A stretch of DNA of 64,000 nucleotides, taken from the NCBI GenBank assembly GCA_039105265.1, contig JAPFFF010000003.1, positions 6,820,001 to 6,884,000 on the forward strand, in the 5' to 3' direction. The translations under genes and the position numbers were made by a program. Below are positions 40,038 to 50,601 of this stretch, one piece after another (the first letter of the stretch is position 1; every line of letters begins with the position of its first letter). This DNA comes from Tritrichomonas musculus (lineage: Eukaryota; Parabasalia; Tritrichomonadida; Tritrichomonadidae). The notes beneath the pieces are model-generated. The model saw nothing but the letters and a program-made list of their open reading frames with translations. It searched no databases and was not told where the DNA came from.

Positions 40038-41412
40038 TCATTGCTTGACCTCAGCTTCCTTAATCATCAGAAAAACTTCAAACTTTTTCTTCTTCTTCTT
40101 CTTCTTCTTTTTCATTTCATCATAGGTGAAATATTTTGAGCAAGATTTCTCTGTTCCTTTTGTTAGCCATATCAACTCTTTCAATCCATTTCGTGTGCTT
40201 GTGCCAATGGCTGTAAACCACTCCTTTTTATTGCGTTTTCCTTCGATTACTATTTCATCAAGAGCAATAGGTGCAATGGTTTTTGTTGAACCATTGTTGA
40301 TACGAACTGATGTTTCATCCATATTGAATACATAGTCCCACCCATATTTACACACTGCCTCTGCAACTAAGTCTTTATACAGTGAAGCATATGCTTTATC
40401 AAATGCTCAGCGTCTAGCATAATGAGCTTTTCTCCATGAGAGCCTGTTTCGCTTCATAAAACTAGTCAACCAACAATATGAAAATGAAAGCTTTTTGATA
40501 TCATATTTTCTCATTACTTCAAGGGTTGATTCTATCTTATCCTGCTGATCATCTTCATTATTTTGTTTCATAGTTTTTTTATATCAATCAAATCATCGAT
40601 TGCTTTTCGTATTTCCTGAGCATGATCAAGAAATTCTTGTGTAAAAATGCATTTGTTTTCATCATTATAAATTTGCTTTTTATTATTCTCAAAATTATGA
40701 ATGGCTGCACTTTTTGCGATGTTCCATGTCTCATAAAAAAAGAATGTTACCTTTTTTGTTACATATTCTTTGTTTATTTGTATTCCTTTTTTCACCGAAT
40801 CACATATTTCTTCAGCTATTTGATTTTCTTCTTCGTCAGTAAAATAGGTTTTATTATTGATACTTTCAACCTGATCTCCATTATCTTTATTTACATTGTC
40901 TATTTCACCATTTAATACAAGCAGTTTATATTTTGCATTTATTTGTTTTCCAGTTCTACCAGGAAAGCTCAATGAACAAAATCCAAAGTTATTTTTCCTT
41001 GAAAATTATATACTAAATCTTTTAAACGTCGAACTTCGAATACAGTCCAAGGACTATTACTTTTGCTCTTAAAAAGAGGAAAGCCATTATTATGGAGATA
41101 TGTTAAAGGTGATTGCAAGTAATTTTTCATTTCAATTATATTTTTTGGGTATTGAAAATATTCGCGAATATCTTCATAAATATTCAGAGGCGAGTCTTTC
41201 GTTCGTTCAAACATTTCTTCAAGCTTTTGGTCTGTATGATTACTGAGGTCAGGAAAGTTTTTCCGATTTTTTCTACAAATTCTCTGAAAAGCTCTTTTTA
41301 GCTGTTGAACCTTTAAGTTTAAAATAAACTGATATTCTTCTGAAGTGAAGTCTCTTAAAAATGATTGATCTATATTTTGATGCGGGTTTGTGTCGTTTGA
41401 ATTTTCTTGCAA
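40038..41412 (-). pseudogene. Decayed pogo-like transposase with an N-terminal Myb-like domain
   Basis: Minus-strand pieces run in the order expected for a Myb + CENP-B/Tc5 HTH + DDE protein. A Myb/SANT-like part (SPWTVFEVRRLKDLVYNFQG then FPGRTGKQINAKY) is split by a frameshift near 40970. A CENP-B-like HTH follows (FSYCWLTSFMKRNRLSWRKA), with an in-frame stop at about 40407-40409. Then comes the first catalytic block VFNMDETSVRI and IGTSTRNGLKELIWLTKGTE. The sequence ends in a poly-Lys stretch before the second and third acidic residues, so the catalytic core is incomplete. No TIRs were found. This is a dead DNA transposon. Confidence 0.75.
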
Positions 41413-41501
41413 TTTAAAAAAATAAATTTAATTTATATTCAAAATTTAATAAAAAGGCGAATTAGGAGGCCAAATAAAAATTCGAAAAATTTTTGTTTTT
41501 T

Positions 41502-42787
41502 TATAGGGGAATTCATAAGTCTTTGGACAAACTTTTTCATAGCTTTTTTAACAATATTTTTTTCTCTCATTTATATCATATAATTCTTTATAATGTGTAG
41601 ATTATTAATTATCTATTATATTTGATATTGATATATTTTTCATTATTTTAATACGTTTACAATTTTCATACGTTTAAAAATAATCATAAAAATGAATGTT
41701 GAATTAAGGTATGTAATCCATTATTGCTTCTTAAGGAAAATGAAAGGCGATGAAATTCTAATTGAAATGCAGATGGCTTATGGCCGCAATGCTCCCTCAC
41801 GATCCTCAATATTTTTATGGCTTTCAAAATTCAAGAACGGGAAAACAGACGTAGATGATGAACCAAGAGATGGGAGACCAAAATTTCAGGAAAACTCTAT
41901 TGAAATTATTGATGCTCTTGATAAAGAACCTTATGCTTCTACTTATAGGTTGGAAGAACTTACTAATATTCCGCAAAGTACAATTTGGCGCATTCTTACA
42001 AGCGAATTACATTATAAATTGTCTTTTTGTAAATGGATCCCATACAAAATTTCAGACGACATAAGGCAAAAAAGAGTTGAAATTGCGCATTCAATGCTCC
42101 AAGTACTCACATCAGAGAAAATTTCCAGAATGGATATCGTAACTGGCGACGAATCATGGTTCTATTGGTCATATGAACAAACTCAAATTTGGCTCCCTGA
42201 AAATTCTGAGCGTCCTCAAATTCCAAAGCCAACAATTGGCCTTCAAAAAACCTTGTTTTCAATTTATTTCTCATTGAGAGGAATCATTCTCATTGATAAT
42301 CTAGAACCCAAAGCAAAGTTCAATGCTACATACTTTGTAGAACAGATATTGCCCAAGATTGATTCCTTTTATAGAGAATTCAGGCCCAAAAATGGAGCTA
42401 AAAATGTCTTTTTAAACGTTGATAACGCAAGGCCCCATAATGCCAAAATATCGAGGTTCAAAATGAGTGAATATGGATTGAAAAGAATGGAGCATCCTCC
42501 ATATTCTCCCGACCTTGCCCCTTGTGACTTTTGGCTGTTTGGATATATAAAAGAAAAACTGAAAGGAAGTCACTTCACTTCACAAAATGAATTGAAAAAT
42601 GCAATATGTCAAATAAACAATATTTCTAAAGAAGAAATTTCTTCCGTATATGACGAATGGATTGCAAGATTAAACACAGTTATTGAAAAAGGAGGAGACT
42701 ATATTTAATAAACAATACCTTTTATTTAAATCACTTTATTGTTTTAAATCAAAAAGTTATGTCCAAAGACTTATGAATTCCCCTATA
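41502..42787 (+). mobile_element. Whole-looking mariner transposon
   Basis: TIRs begin TAGGGGAATTCATAAGTCTT at 41504 and finish with the exact complement at 42785; the match continues through TTGGACA for about 27 bp and on into ACTTTTT with one difference. TA flanks both sides. The element is 1282 bp, close to the size known for Trichomonas mariners such as Tvmar1 (from memory). It carries one uninterrupted transposase, so it looks capable of movement. Confidence 0.9.
41692..42708 (+). CDS. Mariner transposase (DD34D)
   Basis: The protein has 338 residues. An N-terminal pair of helix-turn-helix regions binds the TIR; the linker holds DGRP, and the WVPHEL-type position reads SFCKWIPYKI. The catalytic triad is complete: Asp153 in TGDESWFYW, Asp244 in LNVDNARPH and Asp279 in SPDLAPCDFWLFG. 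There are exactly 34 residues between the last two acidic residues, the DD34D signature of true mariners. The frame is unbroken. It is flanked by near-perfect TIRs and TA target sites. Confidence 0.95.
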   Translation: MNVELRYVIHYCFLRKMKGDEILIEMQMAYGRNAPSRSSIFLWLSKFKNGKTDVDDEPRDGRPKFQENSIEIIDALDKEPYASTYRLEELTNIPQSTIWRILTSELHYKLSFCKWIPYKISDDIRQKRVEIAHSMLQVLTSEKISRMDIVTGDESWFYWSYEQTQIWLPENSERPQIPKPTIGLQKTLFSIYFSLRGIILIDNLEPKAKFNATYFVEQILPKIDSFYREFRPKNGAKNVFLNVDNARPHNAKISRFKMSEYGLKRMEHPPYSPDLAPCDFWLFGYIKEKLKGSHFTSQNELKNAICQINNISKEEISSVYDEWIARLNTVIEKGGDYI

Positions 42788-42805
42788 AATAGAGGTACTG
42801 GTGCA

Positions 42806-43283
42806 TAGACTTGTTATTTTGAGAATCGATATCAAAAACGTCACTTTTTTGCATCTGATACTCGATTATCAGTTTAAAAATCTGATATCGAGATTATCGA
42901 TTATCAAGATATCAGATATGAAATGTGATATAAAAATAATTGTAAACTTGATATCAATTACCGAGATCTCGAGATCTCAAACAGATTTATCTTCTTTTAT
43001 AATTGGTATTGGTGATTTTATAATATTTAAAAATATATAATATAATGCATTGATGTTTATTTTAAGATTAAAATCAAAAAATACATTCTTTTTTATGAAA
43101 TATTTGAGATTAAAATACGATCATATATTTATCAAAAAGTTTGATTGAAAATTCTGATATCAAAAGCTGAGAAAAAAAATTCTCGATCTCTGAAATCGAT
43201 CTCGAGAATCTGTGCATATTTATGTATCGATATCAAAAAGCCAATCAATTATCGATCTCGAGAATCGGAGAATAACAAGTCTA
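42806..43283. mobile_element. TA-flanked MITE rich in GATATC/ATCGAT/CTCGAG palindromes
   Basis: GACTTGTTATT (from 42808) and AATAACAAGTC (to 43281) are perfect 11-bp TIRs with TA outside each. The 474-bp interior repeats short palindromes such as GATATC, ATCGAT and GAGATCTC, and both halves share GAGAATCGATATC/GATCTCGAGAATC-type words in inverted order. There is no coding sequence. TA duplication suggests mobilisation by a Tc1/mariner-type enzyme. Confidence 0.7.
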
Positions 43284-43289
43284 GTAGAG

Positions 43290-43326
43290 ACTTTTTTGAG
43301 TGAATACCCTCCTCACTCAAAAAAGT
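43290..43326. repeat. Perfect 13-bp hairpin
   Basis: ACTTTTTTGAGTG (43290-43302) and CACTCAAAAAAGT (43314-43326) are exact complements separated by AATACCCTCCT. It lies seven bases outside the MITE. It may be a remnant terminus or a structured RNA end. Confidence 0.8.
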
Positions 43327-43634
43327 TTCAATATCTCTTCGAATTTATTTTTTCCTAAATTAGCTTATAATTTAAACATATAAATATTGAAGATTATTAT
43401 AAAACATGTTTCATCAAAAATTGCTCAATCAATTCAACTAAAAATAGAATTTATAATTTCATTATTTTGAATAGTTTATTTTTTTATATTTCAAATGTTT
43501 TTTTATTTTACTGATTTTATGCTTCGTAAATTATAAAAATATTGTTACAATGATGTTTATTATGAATATGCTAGTTATAATATTCATGGAGAAATCATAT
43601 AATTTGATTTGATCTGCAATGTTTTATATATACC

Positions 43635-43673
43635 AGATACTTTACAGCAGATACTTTACAGCAGATACTTTAC
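43635..43673 (+). repeat. 14-bp tandem repeat, about 2.8 copies
   Basis: AGATACTTTACAGC occurs twice in full, and a third copy ends at AGATACTTTAC. Confidence 0.85.
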
Positions 43674-43801
43674 TTATCAATAGTTAAAAAATGATGGATA
43701 ATAAAAGATTTATTGGATTAAAATAAATTTTGGATATATAAATTGAAAAAATCATTTTTTTTATACAACTTATTCTAAATAAATAATAATAGAGCTTTTT
43801 C

Positions 43802-45296
43802 TCATTGTTTATTATCATTTTTCTTTCTTTTTTGCTTTCTGTTTCTTTCTATCTCAATTTGTTTTAAATAATCTCGAATTACATCTCCATACAATAATTC
43901 CATAAAGTCTTTTATATCTTTTGATTCAATTGCTTTGATTTCAATTTCATTTAAATCACTACGAATAATAGCAGAATTTGTAGTATTTTTCTTTTCCTTT
44001 TTAGCTTGCTTCATTTTTTTCTTTCTAATGATCAAAGCATCATTTATCTCATCATTTTTGTATCTATTATCAATATTACTTCCTGATAACTTAGATGGAA
44101 AATAGATTCTCTCATTCCATTCAATTTTTTTATAACTCGTGAAACCACGCAATAAAAGGTGAAATATTTAAATCTAATGTTTTGCTCTCTGATTTGGCTT
44201 GCTTCATATTTGCCCAAAGTATTATAAATATTTGAAAAGGTGTATAGGAACAATTGTTCCATCATCTTGGCTATTAGTAACTGTTGTGCCTGCAATACTT
44301 ATTCTGTGTCTTCTCTTCACTTCGATTAAATTGTCATCAATAAGTTTTCTAATATAGAATCCTCGGGCAATAGAATTAACCATATTTGACCATGAATGAT
44401 CATAATAACATGCCAATCTCACAATTCCGAATAAATTTTCAAGTGGATGCGATGATATGTTTACTAACTTTATAAAATTAAATTTTTTCAGTGTGATTCC
44501 AATTCCAATAATAGTATTTATAATCCTTGTTATCCCGATACGTGAATGAATAGAATTTTTATTCATGTTTTTCTGAATTAAATGAAAGAACAAAAATTGA
44601 TAAGAAATGTCTAATAAAAACATTCTAAATTAACAGTTATGTTTGTTTTTTTTAAACTTTCGATAATTAAATTGAATGGCAAAATAAAAAATAAAATATG
44701 ATAATCTTTGTTTTCAATAGATTTCATTACTGTTTCGGTTGAAAACAATTTGAGTGGATAAGCATCCTTCATTTTTCCAATACTGGTTTTATCTGAAAGA
44801 GAGTATCCAAGATTGTATTTTCCCATATCATTAGGAGAAACAATGATATTAGATAATATATCCAAGTTCACTTTACCTTCTAAAAAATAACCTTTTAACA
44901 AAACTCTTAACTCATTTATAAATGAGTTTTGATCATTGAAAAAATTGCTTTTAGATCATCATTTGCTGAACCATTTTCTGCAAATTTAACATGAATTGAG
45001 AATGCTTTTATATCTTTATTTATCGGTTGCACATTGAAAACGAAAATTTTTTTATATACTTTATCTTCTTTTATATAACTCAAATAAGGACATTCATGCT
45101 TTTTTTCTTCTGTAAATTTCAAATGATTTAATTTTTGAATGATATGCTTCCCTTGAATATTTTTAAATTTGGCAGCATCTATAGCAATGGCAACATATAA
45201 TGGATCATCTTTAGGCTGAGTTAATTTCGAATTATCTATAATATTTGAACATTTCAATATATTTGCTAAAATATCTATTGTTTCATATATAAACAA
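43802..45296 (-). pseudogene. Series of broken ORFs, probably one dead transposase-like gene
   Basis: Four to five minus-strand fragments follow one another within 1.5 kb, each ending in a stop or frame change. From 5' to 3' they contain DPLYVAIAIDAAKFKN and IFVFNVQPINKDIKAFSIHV; then a middle part (SPNDMGKYNLGYSLSDKTSI); then HPLENLFGIVRLACYYDHSW, HRISIAGTTVTNSQDDGT; then a Lys-rich tail. The 'AIDA' and 'LENLFGIVR' words recall DDE-type transposases (the latter is P-element-like), but no family can be named with confidence. TIRs were not found. Confidence 0.5.
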
Positions 45297-45859
45297 TAGT
45301 AAAAAAGTCGGGAGTACGATAGGAACTTTTTATTAAATAAATTAATTGAAAAAATAATTTTTTAACTTTTTCATAACTCAGTTCACTCTTGACTTATTTG
45401 AAAGAGCTTTTTGAGAGATTAAAACAAAATTTAGTTAGCATAAAAACATTTATTTTATTAAATATCAGAAAGAAATCCTGCTAATATTGAATTCTATAAC
45501 AAGTAAATAATAAAGCACTTTTATCATTTTGTCATTCAATTTTTTCTTTTAAAAATCTAGTGACATAAAATTAATTGAGATAAAATATTAGCAGATAAGC
45601 TTTTTGAATAAAAATTGTACTCATTTTGTTAAATGTGTTTTTAGAAATCTGTAGAAAATTTAGCCCTCATATTTAGCATATATATTTATCATCAAATACT
45701 TACTATTTTTAAATATTTTATTTTATATGATATCAAAATAATGTGTGATTTCCACCCCATTATTTTATAAATTCTTAACAAATTCCTACTACCAATATTA
45801 AATGAGGGGAGAAAAACAAATAAATAAATAAACAAAATAATAACAAAATTGAAAAATAA
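45297..45859. other. AT-rich spacer
   Basis: No gene or repeat was recognised. It separates the transposon block from the WD40 gene. Confidence 0.5.
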
Positions 45860-46990
45860 TCATGGTTGAGATATAACGGTATAAATTCTTCCTTCACTAT
45901 CACTAAGAATCATTTGCAAATGATCTCCATTTGTGAATTTTGTGAAAATTGCTGAACTTACAGTGATCTTCTTTCCAAGAGCAAATCCTTCGTACGTTTT
46001 TGATCTATCTCTTTTAAATTTTGAGCCGGCTCCGCCTTTTGAAAAGCAATTTTCGTGATCAACTGGCCATATGAAAACCGATCCTTTTGTTTCGCTTGTT
46101 CCCATAATATACTGGTGATCGGGTGATAAAGAAATTTTCATTTGTGCTTCGGAGCTAACATGACCTAAATATTTTCTGACTACACTGTAATTTTGTATAG
46201 AATAAAGACGAATTCTTGAGTCATTAGTTGCAACTAAAAATTGATCTTCATTAACAAATAAAACGCATGTAATTTTCTTTCCAGCTGTAAGCTTTTTATT
46301 TCTTGGCCCTGAAATAAATTGGGTATTATAACTGAAATCTGATGAATTATAAAAAAAGCAAAATCCGTTAAAGCATCCTATCACAATACGAGTTCCGTCA
46401 GGTGAAAAAACTGCTGAGGTTGGTGGTGAATTGAAATTAATTGTGCTTAAAATAGAATTAGTTTCGATGTTCCATACGTATGCTGAAAGACCAAACGTAC
46501 ATGCGATGAATATTTTTGAATCGCCTGGTTTGAAAACAGATGATGTAACAGCGTCCTCATGTTGAAAAACGCCGAGAGATTTGGGTTGTGTTGGATGCCA
46601 TAGTCGAACTGTGGAATCTAAACTAGAGCTAATAAGAAGATTATCGTCTGACCAAGATAAATGTACTATATCATTTTCATGGCCAGAAAAAGTGGCAACA
46701 AGACGAAGATAAGGGCGTTCTTCAATAGGCTCAAAAATCAAAACTTGCTTATCTTCACCACCACTTGATATATATTTTCCATCTGGAGAAGAGGCGAGGC
46801 ACCAAATCGAACCAACATGAGGTTTAAAAACAGATGCTATTTTCGGTTTTTTGAAAGTCGTTGAATTTTTGTGTTTAATAAAAGTCGAAAAAGAAACTTC
46901 GGGAGGGATTGGAATCGTATTCAAATTTTGTGGAGCAGTACTTGCTGCTTGTTGTGAATTTTCTTCATTGCTTTTTTCTTCATCTGTCAT
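45860..46990 (-). CDS. WDR44-like WD40-repeat protein
   Basis: This 376-residue protein is made of about six to seven WD40 repeats. The order and wording follow the WDR44/plant WDR44-like family: HVGSIWCLASSPDGKYISSG then GEDKQVLIF, followed by FSGHENDIVHLSWSDDNLLI and SSSLDSTVRLWHP, a repeat on F-Q-H-E-D-A-V-T, VIGCFNGFCFFYNSSDF and ATNDSRIRLYSI. Mammalian WDR44 is a Rab11 effector in endosomal recycling. This protein lacks the long N-terminal region of that protein, so Rab binding is not shown. A Rab-like GTPase gene lies one kilobase upstream, a neighbourhood only. The start MTDEEKSNEEN is the first ATG after stops. Confidence 0.85.
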   Translation of the reverse strand: MTDEEKSNEENSQQAASTAPQNLNTIPIPPEVSFSTFIKHKNSTTFKKPKIASVFKPHVGSIWCLASSPDGKYISSGGEDKQVLIFEPIEERPYLRLVATFSGHENDIVHLSWSDDNLLISSSLDSTVRLWHPTQPKSLGVFQHEDAVTSSVFKPGDSKIFIACTFGLSAYVWNIETNSILSTINFNSPPTSAVFSPDGTRIVIGCFNGFCFFYNSSDFSYNTQFISGPRNKKLTAGKKITCVLFVNEDQFLVATNDSRIRLYSIQNYSVVRKYLGHVSSEAQMKISLSPDHQYIMGTSETKGSVFIWPVDHENCFSKGGAGSKFKRDRSKTYEGFALGKKITVSSAIFTKFTNGDHLQMILSDSEGRIYTVISQP

Positions 46991-47942
46991 TTTAATCTTC
47001 CTTATAACGGTAAGATTTTTATTTTATTTTAAAATATAATCGTAAGTCAAAATATTGACCATTGCGAAATTGTGTGTTATTTTTTTTTATTCTTATTGAA
47101 AAATTATTTACTAGCACATAATAGAGTTTTATTCAAAAAATATATGATTAGCAGGGTAAAATTGATTTTAGTAGTTAAAATATCATATGGCAAAAAACAA
47201 ATGATCGGGAATAGTTACTATACTATTCAATAGTATAGTTTTTTTATAATGTTTTCAGAAAAATTGAATATGAAATTACTCAAAAACAAATCAAATATAT
47301 ATTCAATTTTATTGTACAATTTTGAAAAAGTGAACTTTAAAAAATAAATTTTAAAAGTAATTTTCCGATGATAGTTTAAATAATAATAAAAAATAATGAA
47401 TAAAATATTGCTATCTAAATCAATAGATTTGATAAGCAAAATTTCTTTATACTATATTGAAAATTATTTCCTATTAATTGTTTAACTCCTAAAAAACGTC
47501 TTGTTTTTTGAAAAATGCAATATGTATTTAAAAAGTGTCGTATTCGTCAAGTATAGATTCAAATTCCAATTTACAAAAAAATATAATACTACATAGAATT
47601 TTCCATGAATTATGATTTAAATGAATTTTGATGTGAATTGCGAAATAAGTCTTTTTTTTTCAACTTGGTATAAAAAAGTTAAATATTTTTGAGTCGTCAG
47701 AAGAAATCTGCAATTTGAAGCAAAACGATATGTAATTTTTTCTATTTGTTCAAATATTTAATATCACTAATGAAAGTTACTAATGATTCAGCAAAAAAAG
47801 AATAATAATAGAAATCATTTTAATTCTAAAAGTAGGCTTGGTCTGTTTATATTTCGAGAAGATAATATATATTGATACTGTTCATAAAGAAATCTATATT
47901 CGCATTCAAACAATTAAAAAAAAAAAAAATAAAAGGAATGGC
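46991..47942. other. AT-rich intergenic region
   Basis: No gene is seen. It contains the hairpin at 47217-47239 and an A-run at 47910-47930 near the stop of the Rab-like gene. Confidence 0.5.
47217..47239. repeat. Perfect 10-bp hairpin with 3-base loop, followed by T-run
   Basis: ACTATACTAT and ATAGTATAGT are exact complements around TCA, and TTTTTTT comes next. The form resembles an intrinsic terminator, but eukaryotic Pol II does not use these; Pol III would stop at the T-run. Confidence 0.75.
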
Positions 47943-48584
47943 TTAACAACATGAATTTTTTTTCTCTTGATTATTGTCATTCAAATTTTGCGTTAAGTTA
48001 ACAGTAATTGGCTTTTTCGACTTCTTCCGATTATTCGGTTCTTGGTATGCTTCAAAAGTAGGATCTTCATGGTGTAAAACACATATCCTTGCAATTTCAT
48101 TTTTGAGAAATATTAAATTTTCGCCTGAAAATGCGCTCACCTTCATCCATATAATTTTGTGATTTTTGGAAAAAGTGTTGAGGTCGTCATCGGTAATTTC
48201 TATATTATCTCTGAGATCTGTTTTGTTTGCAACGAGTATGCCAGCTGGCTTAATATCGCCCGCATCCCTAATAGCTTCTTCGATCCAAAATTCCAAAGAA
48301 TTTAGAGTTAATTTTGATGTTAAATCGCATACAAAAACAACAATTTCAGCCCCCCTGAAAAAAATTTTGACCAGAGATCTGTATTGCTCTTGGCCTGCTG
48401 TATCCCAGAAGCTCATATCAACTTCTTTCCCGTTATATTGTGCTGTTATATTACTAAAATTGCAAGACATTGTTGGATCTGGAATACCATTATATAATCC
48501 AGAAAGTTTACCCATTAATGTTGTTTTTCCAACTGCCGATTCGCCACATAAAATAACCTTGAATGGCGATTGTTTATTTGTCAT
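47943..48584 (-). CDS. Rab-family small GTPase
   Basis: The protein has 213 residues. All nucleotide-binding motifs are present: P-loop GESAVGKTT (14-22), a switch I Thr in DPTMSCNFSN, WDTAGQEQYRSL (G3), NKTDL (G4) and SAFSGEN (G5). The C-terminus ends KKNSCC, a double-cysteine geranylgeranylation site. Rab GTPases direct vesicle traffic on membranes. The RabF positions are partly divergent (switch I lacks the usual IGVDF), so the subfamily is not set; trichomonads have very many divergent Rabs. ATG is clear. Confidence 0.93.
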   Translation of the reverse strand: MTNKQSPFKVILCGESAVGKTTLMGKLSGLYNGIPDPTMSCNFSNITAQYNGKEVDMSFWDTAGQEQYRSLVKIFFRGAEIVVFVCDLTSKLTLNSLEFWIEEAIRDAGDIKPAGILVANKTDLRDNIEITDDDLNTFSKNHKIIWMKVSAFSGENLIFLKNEIARICVLHHEDPTFEAYQEPNNRKKSKKPITVNLTQNLNDNNQEKKNSCC

Positions 48585-49267
48585 TAAATGGATTTGTTTT
48601 GAATTTGATTTATAGGTTAAGCTAAATTATTTGAAAAAATAGGCCAAATCAGAAAAGTTATATAAAAAAAAAGTTTTTACATCCAAAATGTATATAAATA
48701 CATGTCTTTAAATAACAATTTTTGTTGAATAGATTTATACGATTACAATTGTATATAATATTCAATTATTTTTGAATTCCGAACATTCGTTTATTGAAAA
48801 GAGTGACTTTGTTAGTTATCGAAAATTGTCATTTCGGCTTCACATGTATCTGGAGAATCAAATCCAAGTAAATTTTTAGAAACACAACCATTGCAAACAC
48901 AAATTTTATAAATCATCGAAATCAAATGAAATATATTCTACAAAAAATCAACATTTATCATTATTTTCTTTTCAATCAAGCATTGATGTTGATATTGATC
49001 GCGGTACCAATATTATTGTCACATTTGATTTAAAAAGAGAATAAATACTTTGTTAATTTTTCTTTTTTGAATCAAGATGATCTGTATTAATTCATTTTTA
49101 CAGGAAAAAGAATACTTGTTTAATTTTTAATTATTTCATCATGCTCGAAACAGCTATATAATGATAATTTCACCTAAATTCAGGTGAAATAATGGACATC
49201 TTAACGTAAGAAAAAACGGTTACATGTAAAGATGAAAAAAGTTCGTTAAATTTTTTGGATGGTTTAT
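48585..49267. other. AT-rich spacer with a small hairpin
   Basis: No gene is seen. ATTTCACCT (49167-49175) and AGGTGAAAT (49182-49190) form a 9-bp stem with a 6-base loop. Confidence 0.5.
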
Positions 49268-50365
49268 ACATTAACAGAGGAGGGTGAACCAAAAAAAAAT
49301 ATTGAAAAAGTTTATTTTAAAAATAATGATATCTTCTTAAAAAAAGAATAATACCTTTATTTTCTTAATTATTAAATTGTATTTAATTGTATTATAAATA
49401 TAATATTTATTTAAATTTCTTAAATAAGATATTTTTTAAAATCATTAAAATTATAATATTTTGAATGATGATAAAACGTCAACAATCATCAATTATTATA
49501 TGAAATGTATTTGTTTATGGCTTCTTTATGCGATTCTGAAAACATTTTTATATTTTTTCTAACCATTTAGGAAAAAATATGATTTTTGTTATAAAAATTC
49601 AAAATAATTAGAATTTTTGATCCGAAAATCACAAATAAAGCATATATTTAGCAACTAAATTAAAATATGAAACCATATTATACAATTCTCAATAAAAAAA
49701 TAAACTTATATTTTATTTTATCAAAGTTTTTTTAATTGTTTTTATTTTTGAGATTTTATTTACAGATATCTAAATAAATTCAAAATATATTTTGATTTTT
49801 ATTCATAAATTATTGTTTTATAATAGTTATGAATTTAATATAATTGATATAAGCTATTTTGTGATTTTGGAAAATATTTTCATTGTGATATACTAATTTT
49901 ATGTAAATCAAATTTATATATAATACAAGCATATATAAATAATTATATATTAAAATAATTATAAATTTTCTTTCAATAAATGTTGGGATATTTATTATTT
50001 TCAACAAATATTTGATATAATAAATTTTGAGAATAGTTTATATCAATTTAGAAATATAAAAAATATTTCAATACTACAAATTGAGAAAAAACACGATTTC
50101 AATACTTTTAATTGAGAGAAAACACGATTTCAATACTTATAAATTGAGAAAAAACACGATTTCAATACTTTTGATTGAGAGAAAACACGATTTCAATACT
50201 AAAATTTGAAATGGGATTTTCCGATTTGAATGAAAACTCCAAAACGTATAGAAGGATTTAATTGCTGAGTATGCAATTTTATCACACATATGAATATGTT
50301 TAAACTCTCCTAATTTGGAAACCAACTAACGAGCAGATCTATGGTTCACCCTCCTCTACATTAAC
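49268..50365. mobile_element. 1.1-kb non-autonomous element with 8-bp target duplications
   Basis: TIRs AGAGGAGGGTGAACCA (49276-49291) and TGGTTCACCCTCCTCT (50342-50357) are perfect over 16 bp. ACATTAAC flanks both ends exactly (49268-49275 and 50358-50365). The interior is AT-rich and non-coding and carries a tandem repeat near the right end. An 8-bp duplication fits MULE or hAT elements; the ends do not look like hAT CAGGG-type termini. Confidence 0.88.
50066..50203 (+). repeat. 31-32-bp tandem repeat, about 4.5 copies
   Basis: Units of the form TTTCAATACTTTTAATTGAG plus AGAAAACACGA recur with minor changes (TTTT/TATA; GAGAG/GAGAA). The array is inside the TIR element at 49276-50357. Confidence 0.85.
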
Positions 50366-50601
50366 TAAAAAAACAAAAAGCAGATCAAATTTTATAAGTT
50401 AACATTTATTATTATTATTAATTAACATTTATGCATTGATTATTAAAAATAATTAACACTTATTATTATTATAATAATAATATGAAAATATGAAGAAGGG
50501 AAAAGCTTTTAATATAAATATTAATATCATGATAAAAATAACATAGTATACTATTAAACATCCTCGATATTTCTTAGCCATTAACATAAGATCAAATTAA
50601 T

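Noticed and set aside
47217-47246. Bacterial-style intrinsic terminator
   Set aside because: The form fits, but the genome is eukaryotic and no small transcript is visible upstream.
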